DNA from: Methanosarcina vacuolata Z-761
Lineage (GTDB): Archaea > Halobacteriota > Methanosarcinia > Methanosarcinales > Methanosarcinaceae
Length of the DNA: 64,000 bases
Assembly (NCBI RefSeq): GCF_000969905.1
Contig: NZ_CP009520.1
Location: 496,001-560,000 of the forward strand
Direction of reading: 5' to 3'
Both the position numbers and the translations under genes were made by a program. Within the stretch, counting starts at the first letter, position 1; every line of letters begins with the position of its first letter. A model generated the notes under the pieces. It was not told the origin of the DNA, searched no databases, and saw only the letters and a program-made list of their open reading frames with translations. Below, one piece after another: positions 8,342-16,700 of this stretch.

Positions 8342-9072
8342 TTAATTCCTATTAATAAGTTTCTGTAAAAACGCCATACCTTCTTCGGATTTAAAATTCG
8401 GGGTTTCCCAGTTTTGAATGACCCTTCTACGCAAAGATTTTGTCTCCTTGTCAAGTACGGGATTAAAGCCCGAGATTTCGTATTCTTCTTTTGAAATAAT
8501 GACTCCTCTCCTCTGCCATGGAGGAAGCGTTGCAAGATTGATTCCTCTCTCAAAAAGCATTTCATGGATTTCCCATTCTTTTTTCCTCTGAGACATTTCG
8601 AAGCTTCAATCTTACTTATTCCTTCATTCCTCAACGTATAATATCCCCAGGCTGCCACAAAATTGCGCCAGGCTTCAAGTTGCCTCCAGTGAAAATACGC
8701 AGGAATCTCCTCTTTTTGAAGAACTACTATTCTAGAATCAAAAGCCACAGGTTTTTCAAGCTGCAAATTTATCGTAAGTGCACTTCCCAGAAAGCTTGCC
8801 GTGACAGAGTCAATTTTTTCTACTCTTCCCTCAAAGGGAAGTTCCATAAAGAGAAAACTAACTTCATCCGAAAAAGTGTAAGCAAAGAGAGGGCTTAAAC
8901 CACTTTTCTTAATAAAAAGTTCAGCAGTATCCGCCATTGCCCTGGCGAAAGTTTGGTCATAGGGTTTTCCAAAGCCCAGGTCCGTAAGTGTATTTTTAAA
9001 ATTCCTGCCGTCCGCGCGCACAACCACCGGAGGGATACAGCGCATCTCAGCATAAATTTCCCGGTCTTTCAT
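8342..9072 (-). pseudogene. thg1: tRNA-His guanylyltransferase Thg1, reading frame broken by a -1 shift
   Basis: Thg1 adds the G(-1) of tRNA-His. The 5' frame (from ATG 9072) carries the metal-binding RADGRNF (Asp21) and SDE (68-70) motifs and runs correctly to GKK at residues 163-165. Continuing, it becomes nonsense until 8320. The missing C-terminal half (EWEIHEMLFERGINL, PWQRRGV) lies in the -1 frame and ends at 8342, giving a normal ~243-residue Thg1. The shift falls exactly on A AAA AAG (8584-8578), a classic -1 slippery heptamer in the right phase, so frameshift decoding, a recent mutation or a sequencing error are all possible. M. acetivorans Thg1 is known to use an amber (pyrrolysine) codon; this gene has Trp142 (TGG, 8649-8647) around that place and no in-frame TAG. 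Confidence 0.85.
8578..8584 (-). other. Slippery heptamer A AAA AAG at the thg1 frame change
   Basis: On the coding strand the zero-frame codons are GGA AAA AAG AAT. Slipping one base back yields ...AAA AAA GAA TGG GAA, which joins the two halves of Thg1 with the sequence RGKKEWEIHE. The run is six A residues followed by G. A seventh A would also restore the frame without any recoding. Confidence 0.8.
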
Positions 9073-9089
9073 GTACTTTTCAGATTAAC

Positions 9090-9347
9090 TTAATCTTCTT
9101 TTCTCTTTTTGTATCTCTGGATAACATCTCTTACTATTATGATATCTGCTGCCGTTATAACCCATCGGTAAGGAATAATTACGCCCCTGGTAGTCAGGTC
9201 AAAAAGTTCCCTATTAATATCCGAAATAGCAAGTCCGGTAATTTTCTGATCTTCTATATCAATTACGAGATCCTGCAACTTCCCTACATAAACACCAGCG
9301 TTTGTGTATACGTTTAAACCAAAAAGTGATGTAAGTTCTGCGCGCAT
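9090..9347 (-). CDS. PRC-barrel domain protein
   Basis: 85 residues forming one PRC-barrel, the small beta-barrel shared by the photosynthetic reaction centre H subunit and RimM. Diagnostic features are LFGLNVYTNAGVYVGKLQDL at the N-terminus, then DLVIDIEDQKITGLAIS and the strand VIIPYRWVITAADIIIV. Archaeal single-domain versions are common and often sit near RNA or division genes, but their role is not established. It lies 17 nt upstream of thg1 and is probably the first gene of a PRC-thg1-tyrS transcript. Confidence 0.9.
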   Translation of the reverse strand: MRAELTSLFGLNVYTNAGVYVGKLQDLVIDIEDQKITGLAISDINRELFDLTTRGVIIPYRWVITAADIIIVRDVIQRYKKRKED

Positions 9348-9800
9348 TATATCCCTGCTTTGTAAATTAATTTAAATCTTTATCCTAATCTTATATGAAA
9401 AACATACTTATATATCTTACAGTTTTGCCAACTTATATCATCGTCAGTTTTATCTCGCATTTTCAGGTAAAATGGAATCTAAGTCATTATTATAATAAAT
9501 TCTCTTATTTAAACTAGCGAGAGATAAAAGTGGTCTCGTTAAATTCTTTGTCCAATGTTTGAACTAAGAAGAGGGAGTTCTAAAAGTGTTAAGCTGCTTT
9601 TACTCTTATAGACCCACAGCTTACTTACCTTTTTCCTGTAACTGTCCAGAATGAGAAGATACCTTTTTGAGAATTTTTCTGGTTCACAGGTAAATTTCTG
9701 AATTACCTGTGATCAGAACTCTTCAGTCTTTTATATAACCTTTCTTTTTATTCCGATTAATCATCTTTGAATCTCAGTTTATCTCTTATTCCAGATTTCT
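9348..9800. other. Intergenic, with one strong stem-loop
   Basis: AT-rich DNA between the PRC-barrel gene's promoter side and the mdh 3' end. A perfect 10-bp hairpin lies at 9684-9712 (TCACAGGTAA, nine-base loop, TTACCTGTGA). It follows the mdh stop on the minus strand but has no T-run on that strand, so its use as a terminator is uncertain. No gene was seen. Confidence 0.5.
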
Positions 9801-10724
9801 TTATACTTCTAGCTGTGAAATCACGTTTCGAATGGTTTCTGAGGATTTTCTGAGAATCTCGTACTGGCTTTTATCGAGCTTGAGTTCTAGGATTTCTTCT
9901 ACTCCGGATGCCCCAAGCTTTACGGGTACACCGAAGTAAATACCTTCCTGTCCATACTGTCCTTCAAGGTAAGCCGAAGCAGGCAAAATTCGCTTTGTAT
10001 TTTTAATCACGGCTTCCGCCATTGAGACAATAGCCGCGGAAGGTGCATAAAAAGCACTGCCCTGTTTAAGGAGCTCCACGATCTCGGCTCCTCCATTTAC
10101 TGTCCTTTCTACCAGCCTGGCAATTCTATCTCCTGAAAGCAGGTCCGTTAGTGGAACTCCTGATACTGTTGTATATTGGGGAAGAGGAACCATCAGATCT
10201 CCATGCCCTCCTATAACCATTGCCTGCACATCTTTTTTAGAGCACTTCAGTTCTTCTGCAATAAAGCTTGCAAAGCGCCCTGAATCCAGAACTCCGCTCA
10301 TTCCGAATACTTTCTTTGTCTCAAATCCTGTTGATTTCATAGCTATGTAAGTTATAATGTCAAGCGGATTTGTGACATTAATTACTATGGATTCTGGAGC
10401 ATACTTTGCAATATTTCTGGAAACCTCTGCTATTATTTTAGAATTTGTTTTAATCAGATCTTCCCGGGTCATTCCGGGTTTTCTTGCAATCCCTGCTGTA
10501 ATTATTACAAGATCGGAGTCCACGATATCTGCATAATCATTGGTCCCAATTATTGAAGTATCATAACCTGTTATTGCTCCTGCCTGCATAAGGTCAAGGG
10601 CTTTTCCTTGCGGTAGTCCTTCCACAATATCCGTCATGACAATTTCGCCAAGTTCAAGTTCAGCTAGTCGCTGGACTGTAGTTGCCCCTACGTTTCCTGC
10701 ACCAATCACGGAAATTTTAGCCAT
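9801..10724 (-). CDS. mdh: Malate dehydrogenase (LDH-like type)
   Basis: 307 residues from ATG 10724. The Rossmann motif GAGNVG is at residues 7-12, and Asp after the second strand (MTDIVEG) favours NAD over NADP. The substrate loop ARKPGMTREDL has the Arg pattern of malate rather than lactate enzymes. NVTNPLD and the catalytic IGGHGD complete the set. It interconverts malate and oxaloacetate in the partial TCA pathway. I preferred 10724 over the upstream GTG at 10733, because AGGTG lies 8 nt before the ATG and overlaps the GTG. It is a monocistronic-looking gene, divergent from the exonuclease-like gene at 10959. Confidence 0.95.
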   Translation of the reverse strand: MAKISVIGAGNVGATTVQRLAELELGEIVMTDIVEGLPQGKALDLMQAGAITGYDTSIIGTNDYADIVDSDLVIITAGIARKPGMTREDLIKTNSKIIAEVSRNIAKYAPESIVINVTNPLDIITYIAMKSTGFETKKVFGMSGVLDSGRFASFIAEELKCSKKDVQAMVIGGHGDLMVPLPQYTTVSGVPLTDLLSGDRIARLVERTVNGGAEIVELLKQGSAFYAPSAAIVSMAEAVIKNTKRILPASAYLEGQYGQEGIYFGVPVKLGASGVEEILELKLDKSQYEILRKSSETIRNVISQLEV

Positions 10725-10958
10725 TAACTGCACACCTGTATTAAGTAATTTATTTTGATAGTTTTGGAACTTCTATCTTTAAAAATTTATCTTGTAACGT
10801 GACTCTTTATTATCGGTCAGCTACTATTGTTATATTTATCTGTGTTCGCACTTTATACTATATCTAGTTCTTGAATTTGTTGTTTTTCTCTTTTGAACAC
10901 TTTCAGCTTTCATGCAGTATTTTTATTAAATATTACCCCCAAATGGTTCAGGGGAAAC

Positions 10959-11708
10959 ATGCTGAATAATACATACATTCATATTCCAGGTGTAGGGAAG
11001 GGCCTTGAGCGAAAAATCTGGGCTCAAGGCATACATACATGGAAAGAATTTCTTGAAATGGAAGATCAAATCTCTATACCTTCATCACGAAAGGCCAGAA
11101 TTTGCGAAGAGGTGAGAAAATCTTCTGAACATCTTGCAGCAAAAGATTATTGTTTTTTCTCACAATGTCTTCCGTCTGCCGAACACTGGAGGGCATATTC
11201 CTTATTTTCCGATTCTGCCGCATTTGTAGACATTGAAACAACGGGACTTTCTAAATCTCGGGATAAAATCACTATTGTGGGGATCTACAACGGAAAAAAA
11301 TCAAAAACGTATATAAAAGATATTAACCTTGATGACATTGTAGAAGAGTTCTCAAAATACAGACTACTTGTATCCTTCAATGGTGCCCGTTTTGATTTAC
11401 CGTTCATAAAATCCGAATTTCCAGAAATTGAATTCAATCAGCTTCATATCGATCTAATGTACCCCTTAAAGCGAATAGGGTACAATGGAGGTTTAAAGAG
11501 CATTGAAAAACTACTCGGGATCACCCGAAGCGACGGTACTGAGGGCATAACAGGTTTTGATGCTGTGAGACTCTGGTACAAATATGAAAAAGGAGATCGT
11601 GAAGCTCTGGATACACTTATTAAATACAACAGAGAAGATACAGTTAATCTGAAAACTATTATAGAGCTTACTTATCCTAAAATGGTTGAAAATGCTCTGA
11701 ATGCCTGA
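10959..11708 (+). CDS. RNase H-like (YprB/DEDD-type) exonuclease-domain protein
   Basis: About 249 residues. The N-terminal 80 residues include a helix-hairpin-helix-like IPGVGKGLERKIWAQGI. The rest is an RNase H-fold exonuclease: DIETTGL (first acidic pair), VSFNGARFDLPF (second Asp), the helix HIDLMYPLKRIGYNGGLKSI, and a terminal YNREDTVNL that supplies the last acidic residue. This is the YprB/RNase_H_2 group, of unclear substrate. The frame opens at 10893, but AGGGG lies 5 nt before ATG 10959 and homologous-looking sequence begins there, so I use 10959. It is divergent from mdh. Confidence 0.85.
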   Translation: MLNNTYIHIPGVGKGLERKIWAQGIHTWKEFLEMEDQISIPSSRKARICEEVRKSSEHLAAKDYCFFSQCLPSAEHWRAYSLFSDSAAFVDIETTGLSKSRDKITIVGIYNGKKSKTYIKDINLDDIVEEFSKYRLLVSFNGARFDLPFIKSEFPEIEFNQLHIDLMYPLKRIGYNGGLKSIEKLLGITRSDGTEGITGFDAVRLWYKYEKGDREALDTLIKYNREDTVNLKTIIELTYPKMVENALNA

Positions 11709-11901
11709 GAGGTATATCTTTCAGGTTCCGAATGGTAAGATATAAAAAATCAGGCTGCAATAATATTTCCTTCAATTACTTTATTATACTTATATTGCTG
11801 TTTCTGATAGTCTACTCTGGTAATGTATTGGCACGTTTATAATAAATTCTTGTTTGTAATCTGAATATCATCTATATGCTCTGGTAGGAAAGGGGAACTC
11901 G

Positions 11902-12642
11902 ATGGAAGTTACAATGAAGTTCGGGGATAAAGTCACTGTTGCAGATGTCCGAAAACTCCATGATATGGAAGATGTAGTGTTTGATAGGGAGTGGTTTGAA
12001 GAAACGGAGGTACGAAATCAGGATGTGTACTACATGTTCAGAGACCTTGCGAAAAGCGATTCTGAACTTGAAGCAATTAAAGCCCATCACCTGAGGTATG
12101 ATATTACTGTAATTCCTCCAGCAATGCTTGGATCAGAATATATTAAAACCGTAGGTCACTATCACCCGCGTGTTCCAGGAACAAAAATCTACTATCCTGA
12201 AATTTATCAGGTACTCGAAGGTTCTGCTACCTATCTTCTACAAAAGGTAAAAAGTGGAGAGGAAGATTTTGTTATGGATGTCGTAGTCATAACAGCAGAA
12301 AAAGGAGATTTAGTACTTGTTCCTCCTGGATATGGGCATGTGACTATAAATGCTTCCGATAAAACTCTCGAAATGGCAAATTGGGTTTGCCGCGACTTTT
12401 CTTCGGTTTATGAGCCTATAAAAAGACTTTCCGGAGCTTCTTATTTCCTGCTTAAAGATGGTTATGTCAAAAATCCCCTTTACAGGAATATACCACCTAT
12501 CCGCCACCTAAAACCCCTTACATACGATGATATAGGGCTCGGTTCCGGAGAATGTATGTATGAGCTTGTGCATAAAATTGAAAAACTGAGATTTTTAACA
12601 GCTCCACAGGATTTTACAGGATTCTTAACAGGAGTGCTCTGA
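11902..12642 (+). CDS. pgiA: Glucose-6-phosphate isomerase, archaeal cupin type
   Basis: 246 residues, a metal-dependent cupin unrelated to classical Pgi. The cupin motif GHYHPRVPGTKIYYPE (metal-binding His86 and His88) leads into IYQVLEGSATYLLQ, and the second motif is PPGYGHVTIN with His146. It interconverts glucose-6-P and fructose-6-P for gluconeogenesis and glycogen in methanogens. The C-terminal ~50 residues (after about 195) extend beyond the ~190-residue Pyrococcus enzyme, as in Methanosarcina homologues. The start at ATG 11902 is preceded by AAAGGGGA. A possible TATA element, TTTATAATAA, lies near 11837. Confidence 0.92.
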   Translation: MEVTMKFGDKVTVADVRKLHDMEDVVFDREWFEETEVRNQDVYYMFRDLAKSDSELEAIKAHHLRYDITVIPPAMLGSEYIKTVGHYHPRVPGTKIYYPEIYQVLEGSATYLLQKVKSGEEDFVMDVVVITAEKGDLVLVPPGYGHVTINASDKTLEMANWVCRDFSSVYEPIKRLSGASYFLLKDGYVKNPLYRNIPPIRHLKPLTYDDIGLGSGECMYELVHKIEKLRFLTAPQDFTGFLTGVL

Positions 12643-12836
12643 GAAACAGGCTATTTTCCAGCTTAAACAGACTGGACTTTTATTTTTCCTTTTTAAGGTC
12701 GTTCTCTCAGAAAACTTCTACTCTTATTTCCTGCTCTATAGTAAGCTCGTTTCTATGGGCAGGTGAGAGCGCAAAAAATAAGTGATAAGGGTCAAAGCAT
12801 ATATTTATGGTTATTAGTACATAATTAGTACCTAGT

Positions 12837-12857
12837 ACACATAACACATAACACATA
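12837..12857. repeat. ACACATA x3 in the nrpR2 upstream region
   Basis: Three perfect 7-bp repeats, followed by TATAAATA at 12870-12877, just before the regulator gene. They may be an operator or simply slippage. Confidence 0.6.
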
Positions 12858-12900
12858 ACTTATAATAAGTATAAATACCTTCAACTACTGGAGGTTCGAA

Positions 12901-13659
12901 ATGCAAAAAAATGGATACCGTGTTCAATTTACATCATCCCGAATAAAGGATCTTATGTACAGGACTACATTTGATCCTAAGAAAATGGATGGAGATATCA
13001 TTCTTAATCTTTCACTTATTGATAAAAAAGATCTTGACGACGTGCTTGGGATCTTTAAAATGGTAATCTCGAGCGGGCTTTCTGTAACTCCATATGTTAA
13101 GATAATCTCCGAGGGAGAATCTATCGGAGATCTGACTATCGAAAAGGGAAAGGTAGGTATCGGGACCGTATGCAGCATTACGATTGACGGCGTACTTCTC
13201 AAGGCAGGAATTCCTGTAAACCCTAAACTTGGAGGAGTTGTTCAGATCCGAAACGGAGTTCCGGTTCGTTTCACTGATGTGCTGACCTATGTAAGTACGA
13301 CTGTAGATCCGCTTGAAATCCTTATGTCACAGGGGATTACTTCTGTGTCGGAAATGCTCAGGACAGGCTCAGGTAAGGTTCTTGCAAATCTCAGGGAAGC
13401 TCCTATGGTTGCAAGAGATGAAATTGAAAGCTGCCTTTCTGACCTTTTGGATGCAGGCTTTAGTGGAATCTTGGAAGTTGGGGAACCAAACACACGGGTT
13501 CTGGATGTTCCAATAGAGAGAGACCATCTCGGAATAGTCGTCATAGGAGGGACAAACCCTATGGCTGTTGTACAGGAATATGGGATTGCTATAGATACCA
13601 GTGCAATGTCAAGACTAATTTCGTTCAAAGAGATGAGCAGGATTGAAGACCTGGTTTAA
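12901..13659 (+). CDS. nrpR2: NrpR-type nitrogen regulator, regulatory domain only (NrpRII-like)
   Basis: 252 residues made of one NrpR regulatory domain (DUF128) with no helix-turn-helix. Typical stretches are [37 protein letters not shown], and the end [19 protein letters not shown]. In Methanosarcina, NrpRI carries the DNA-binding domain, while a separate NrpRII supplies a regulatory domain that binds 2-oxoglutarate and joins the repressor complex on nif and glnK1 promoters. This gene fits NrpRII. GGAGGT lies 8 nt before the ATG, and three ACACATA repeats precede the promoter region. I found no GGAA-N-TTCC operator upstream. Confidence 0.9.
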   Translation: MQKNGYRVQFTSSRIKDLMYRTTFDPKKMDGDIILNLSLIDKKDLDDVLGIFKMVISSGLSVTPYVKIISEGESIGDLTIEKGKVGIGTVCSITIDGVLLKAGIPVNPKLGGVVQIRNGVPVRFTDVLTYVSTTVDPLEILMSQGITSVSEMLRTGSGKVLANLREAPMVARDEIESCLSDLLDAGFSGILEVGEPNTRVLDVPIERDHLGIVVIGGTNPMAVVQEYGIAIDTSAMSRLISFKEMSRIEDLV

Positions 13660-13672
13660 GGCTCAACAGTAA

Positions 13673-13706
13673 ATCTTATTCTAAAATTTCTTATTCTAAA
13701 ATTTCT
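13673..13706. repeat. Short direct repeat CTTATTCTAAAATTT x2
   Basis: Two adjacent 15-bp copies directly follow the nrpR2 stop codon. A second small duplication (GTTTCTCAGAGTAT x2) follows at about 13739-13768. Both are non-coding. Confidence 0.7.
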
Positions 13707-13788
13707 TTGTTTTTATTGAGATTACTTACTACTCAGTTCAGTTTCTCAGAGTATGTTTCTCAGAGTATACTTCTGAAGGCTGGCTTCT

Positions 13789-15189
13789 TTACTTTGAATG
13801 TGCCTTTCTTTGTAGTTGTTCTCCTATAAACAGATCCAGTTTTCTTGCGAACTCTTCCTTTTTACCATTGGGAATAGTTGCTCCTGCTGCAATATCGTGC
13901 CCGCCGCCTGCACCTCCAACTTCCGACGAGATCATCGACATTGCTTCCGAAAGGTTAACTCCCCTGCGAATAAGGTCCTGTGTTCCCCTGGCTGAGACTT
14001 TAATCCCTCCTTCGGCTTTTGCAAAAGCAATAATGGGGAGATTTCTGTTTTCAACTAGTGTAGAACTCATGCCTGCAATAATCCCCACGATAGTTTCTTT
14101 TATCTCTGAGCCTGCATCGAAGTACTGGATATTTTCAAGTTGAATGACTCCATTTTCTTTAACATACATGAGCCCGTTAACAAGGTTCTGTCTATGTTCG
14201 GCAAGCAGTTTACGGGCATCTTCATACGCTTTCTCTCTATCTCCCATGCAAACTGCAAGTCCTATCTCAGCATGGTCATAACGTGCAGTGGCATTAAGAA
14301 GGGTGGAAAACTCTGAAGCATCTCTCATTTCCGTACCTTCTTTTTCTCCCAGAAGGACATAAACCTCACCTACCAGGCGCTCGATTTTATAAGAAGGTAT
14401 GCCTGATTTCAGGCAATACTGAATGAGTCCTGATACAATCTTCTGTTTTTCCGGGTTTTCAAGGTCAATCCAGCGCCTCCAGCGTTCTTCCTGGTTGAAG
14501 TGAATGTTGAGAGTATGAAGAAACTCGATGCAAGCTTCTTCATTTCCTGTAAGTCCGGGAAGATAAGGGTCTGAGGAATATTGTATCAATTTATAAATCG
14601 GGCGGGTTTGCTTTCCAAATAGGGTCAGGTCCTTTTTGAACTGGAGAGTGCCTTCTTTAACTCCTTCTTCCAGAATTTCCCTGTTGATCCCAACAAGTTG
14701 CCCCATTTTCAGATGTTGCATGTCCCCCACTGCTCCTACTATGGCCAGCGAGGAAAGATCCTGATTTTTTCCAAGGGCTGAAGCCAGCAGGTAAGTACTT
14801 CCAGAGCCGCTCAGTTCATATGAGCCATTTGCTCCGAAAAGGTGAGGATTCAGGTGAAATTGATAGCTTCCCTGAGGCTGGTGGTGGTCTGAGATCACTG
14901 CATGAATGCCGTGGGATTTTATTTGTTCGCACATCCCGCTTCCCAGATCCGTAAAAATGACAATATTATGATTTTCATCTGCGATGGCATCAAGAGCCTT
15001 TTCATCAAGCTGCTTGACAAAACGTGTTGTATATTCAAAATTGCCACGTTCAAGGGCAGTACAGATAATCCCTGCAGAAGTCAGTCCATCAGCATCAATA
15101 TGTGATACAACGTGGACTGATTTATGTTTTTTAATCTCTTCGGCACACTTTGTTGCCTCTTTATAAAGTATTTTCATTGTCTCAGACAT
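13789..15189 (-). CDS. DHH-family phosphoesterase, archaeal RecJ-like nuclease
   Basis: About 466 residues. The DHH domain has HVVSHIDADGLTSAG (motif I), FTDLGSG (motif II), ISDHHQP (motif III) and AIVGAVGDMQ (motif IV). The C-terminal DHHA1 domain ends with GGAGGGHDIAAGA. This is the archaeal RecJ/GAN group that acts on single-stranded DNA or RNA and, in some species, associates with the replisome. The start was set at ATG 15189, 5 nt after GGAGAG; the upstream GTG 15201 overlaps that site. The PD-(D/E)XK gene lies 51 nt upstream on the same strand, making a likely DNA-repair pair. Confidence 0.92.
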   Translation of the reverse strand: MSETMKILYKEATKCAEEIKKHKSVHVVSHIDADGLTSAGIICTALERGNFEYTTRFVKQLDEKALDAIADENHNIVIFTDLGSGMCEQIKSHGIHAVISDHHQPQGSYQFHLNPHLFGANGSYELSGSGSTYLLASALGKNQDLSSLAIVGAVGDMQHLKMGQLVGINREILEEGVKEGTLQFKKDLTLFGKQTRPIYKLIQYSSDPYLPGLTGNEEACIEFLHTLNIHFNQEERWRRWIDLENPEKQKIVSGLIQYCLKSGIPSYKIERLVGEVYVLLGEKEGTEMRDASEFSTLLNATARYDHAEIGLAVCMGDREKAYEDARKLLAEHRQNLVNGLMYVKENGVIQLENIQYFDAGSEIKETIVGIIAGMSSTLVENRNLPIIAFAKAEGGIKVSARGTQDLIRRGVNLSEAMSMISSEVGGAGGGHDIAAGATIPNGKKEEFARKLDLFIGEQLQRKAHSK

Positions 15190-15240
15190 TATTCTCTCCA
15201 CGGTTTTCTACTTGCCTCAGTTTAAGCGTTTTTTCATACT

Positions 15241-15723
15241 TTATTTTCTTTCCCACTCCGTGGGGTCAACCCTATAATCTTTTCCTTGTCTTTTGATTTC
15301 TGGAAAATTCCGGATCTCCTGTAATGTAAGTTTGAGATCTTTATCAAAGTATTTTTTTGCGAGTTCATTCCAGGGAATCATGTATGCTTCTCTGCCGTGC
15401 CCGGGACCCAGGCGAAGCTCCACTGCAAGAAAGCCACGTCTTCCTGATTTGTTCAGGTAGTTCGAAATTCTTTCTATCTGATGAAGTCCATTTTTATCCA
15501 CGGTAAAATGTTGAGAGAAGTAAAGTGCGTTTGCTCCCTTGTCCACTGAGATGCTCTTGCATTCAATTCCCAGGTATAGATCTGGATTAAGAGAGTCCAC
15601 AAGTACATCAAGAAACTGCGGAGTAAATCTATGTTGCTTAAGCCTGTAAGAAATAGCTCTTATTCCGTTTTCTTCAATGTATGCATTAAATGAGTTTACA
15701 AGCATGTGTTCAAACTCGGTCAT
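15241..15723 (-). CDS. PD-(D/E)XK nuclease-like protein (possible archaeal resolvase-related)
   Basis: 160 residues. The likely active site is FLDVLVDS ... LYLGIECKSIS, that is D-(x)n-ExK, with an N-terminal Glu (MTEFEHMLVNSF) as in Hjc-like and related endonuclease folds. The tail KDYRVDPTEWERK is basic and acidic mixed. It is longer than Hjc (about 120-135), so a Holliday-junction role is not proven. It is immediately upstream of the RecJ-like gene on the same strand, which supports DNA repair or recombination. Confidence 0.7.
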   Translation of the reverse strand: MTEFEHMLVNSFNAYIEENGIRAISYRLKQHRFTPQFLDVLVDSLNPDLYLGIECKSISVDKGANALYFSQHFTVDKNGLHQIERISNYLNKSGRRGFLAVELRLGPGHGREAYMIPWNELAKKYFDKDLKLTLQEIRNFPEIKRQGKDYRVDPTEWERK

Positions 15724-15948
15724 GAAATCCTGTTAAATCTTTTCGCTATTTTACTTAAGCTTTTTACTCAGGATGAAATTCTTTTCACTTGAGTGAACAG
15801 GAACAGATATGCCAGTCTGGATAAAGTTTCAGAATCAGAGAACTGTATTCACTATCTTTGAAACTTCTATTGATCACCTAAAACTCAGCTCATTATCTTA
15901 AACCAATGTCCTGTATCTGAAACTAACATTGATTCTTTATAACTACTG

Positions 15949-16068
15949 CTAAGCTAACTGTTAAACTAACTGTTAAACTAACTGTTAAACTAACTGTTAA
16001 ACTAACTGCTAAACTAACTGCTAAACTAACTGCTAAACTAACTGCTAAACTAACTGCCAAACTAACTG
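15949..16068. repeat. 12-bp tandem repeat, ten copies
   Basis: The unit is TTAAACTAACTG. The first unit is CTAAGCTAACTG, followed by four TTAAACTAACTG, four CTAAACTAACTG and one CCAAACTAACTG. Variants are grouped in blocks, as expected from stepwise slippage. The array is exactly 120 bp. Stop codons occur in most frames and no RNA gene is visible. Confidence 0.95.
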
Positions 16069-16271
16069 TAATGAGTCATACTCAGGTTTTTTGCTAGAGA
16101 TCTGTAGAAGATAATGCTGGAGCCGATTATTTTGGAGTCCGGCAGGAAGGTACGAAAGTTATCTCTCAGAGAGGTTTCAGAGAAGTCCACTCAAAGGTCA
16201 AAAAAGTTTGAATAGAGTAATTGTTTTATCAGCGCGCTCAATTTGAGCAACGAATTCTATAAAAAACAGAT

Positions 16272-16292
16272 GCCGATCAGAATCTGATCGGC
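16272..16292. terminator. Bidirectional-looking stem-loop terminator
   Basis: A 9-bp perfect stem, GCCGATCAG, loop AAT, CTGATCGGC. On the minus strand it is followed by a T6 run (from AAAAAA at 16261-16266), directly after the DUF1699 stop. On the plus strand TTTTTT follows at 16301-16306. Confidence 0.8.
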
Positions 16293-16304
16293 TTATGTGG
16301 TTTT

Positions 16305-16700
16305 TTAGTTTGATATAATGAAACTTACAAAGTCGGGGCTGAGTCTTGTTTCCCTTACGAGTTTCTCAATAGTATCTTCGTCGGAAAGCCCTTCTTTCTT
16401 TAGTTCCTGTATGCGGTCGAAAACACGCTGGGAGATTTCGGAGTACTCATTAATATCTTTTCTGTGGCCCCACACATCGCCCTCAAGTAAAGCAATGTTC
16501 TGCATGGACAGATACATTTGCGCGGAACTGGAAATTGTTTTCTTGTATGAGCTCGGGATGTGGATCGCTTTCACTTCTGGACACTTCAGGATGAGTTTAA
16601 AAATATCCTTGTTAGATGGTCTGAATGCAAGATGGATAATTTCCTCATCAAGTTTTAAAGTGTCTATCTCTTCTTTTGAACTTACAACTCTAATTTTCAT
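16305..16700 (-). CDS. DUF1699 family protein
   Basis: About 131 residues beginning MKIRVVSSKEEIDTLK. The pattern ILKCPEVKAIHIPSSYKKT and ALLEGDVWGHRKDINEY is that of DUF1699, a small family I know from Methanosarcinales, of unknown function. The C-terminal part (LSDEDTIEKLVRETRLSPDFVSFII) looks like a helical, winged-helix-like segment. Start ATG 16700 is used because GGTGAT lies 5 nt before it; the upstream ATG 16712 overlaps that site. A strong terminator follows the stop. A very long AT-rich region upstream probably contains its promoter and leader. Confidence 0.85.
   Translation of the reverse strand: MKIRVVSSKEEIDTLKLDEEIIHLAFRPSNKDIFKLILKCPEVKAIHIPSSYKKTISSSAQMYLSMQNIALLEGDVWGHRKDINEYSEISQRVFDRIQELKKEGLSDEDTIEKLVRETRLSPDFVSFIISN

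Larger units (their letters stand above)
15724..16304. other. Intergenic with minisatellite and terminator
   Basis: The region between the PD-(D/E)XK gene's promoter side and the DUF1699 gene's 3' end. It contains the 12-bp x10 repeat (15949-16068) and the hairpin terminator (16272-16292). No other gene was recognised. Confidence 0.6.

Noticed and set aside
8647-8649. Pyrrolysine codon in thg1
   Set aside because: The codon at the expected region is TGG, and no in-frame TAG exists before the frame change.
15949-16068. CRISPR array or coding repeat
   Set aside because: 12-bp units without spacers; stops in most frames.
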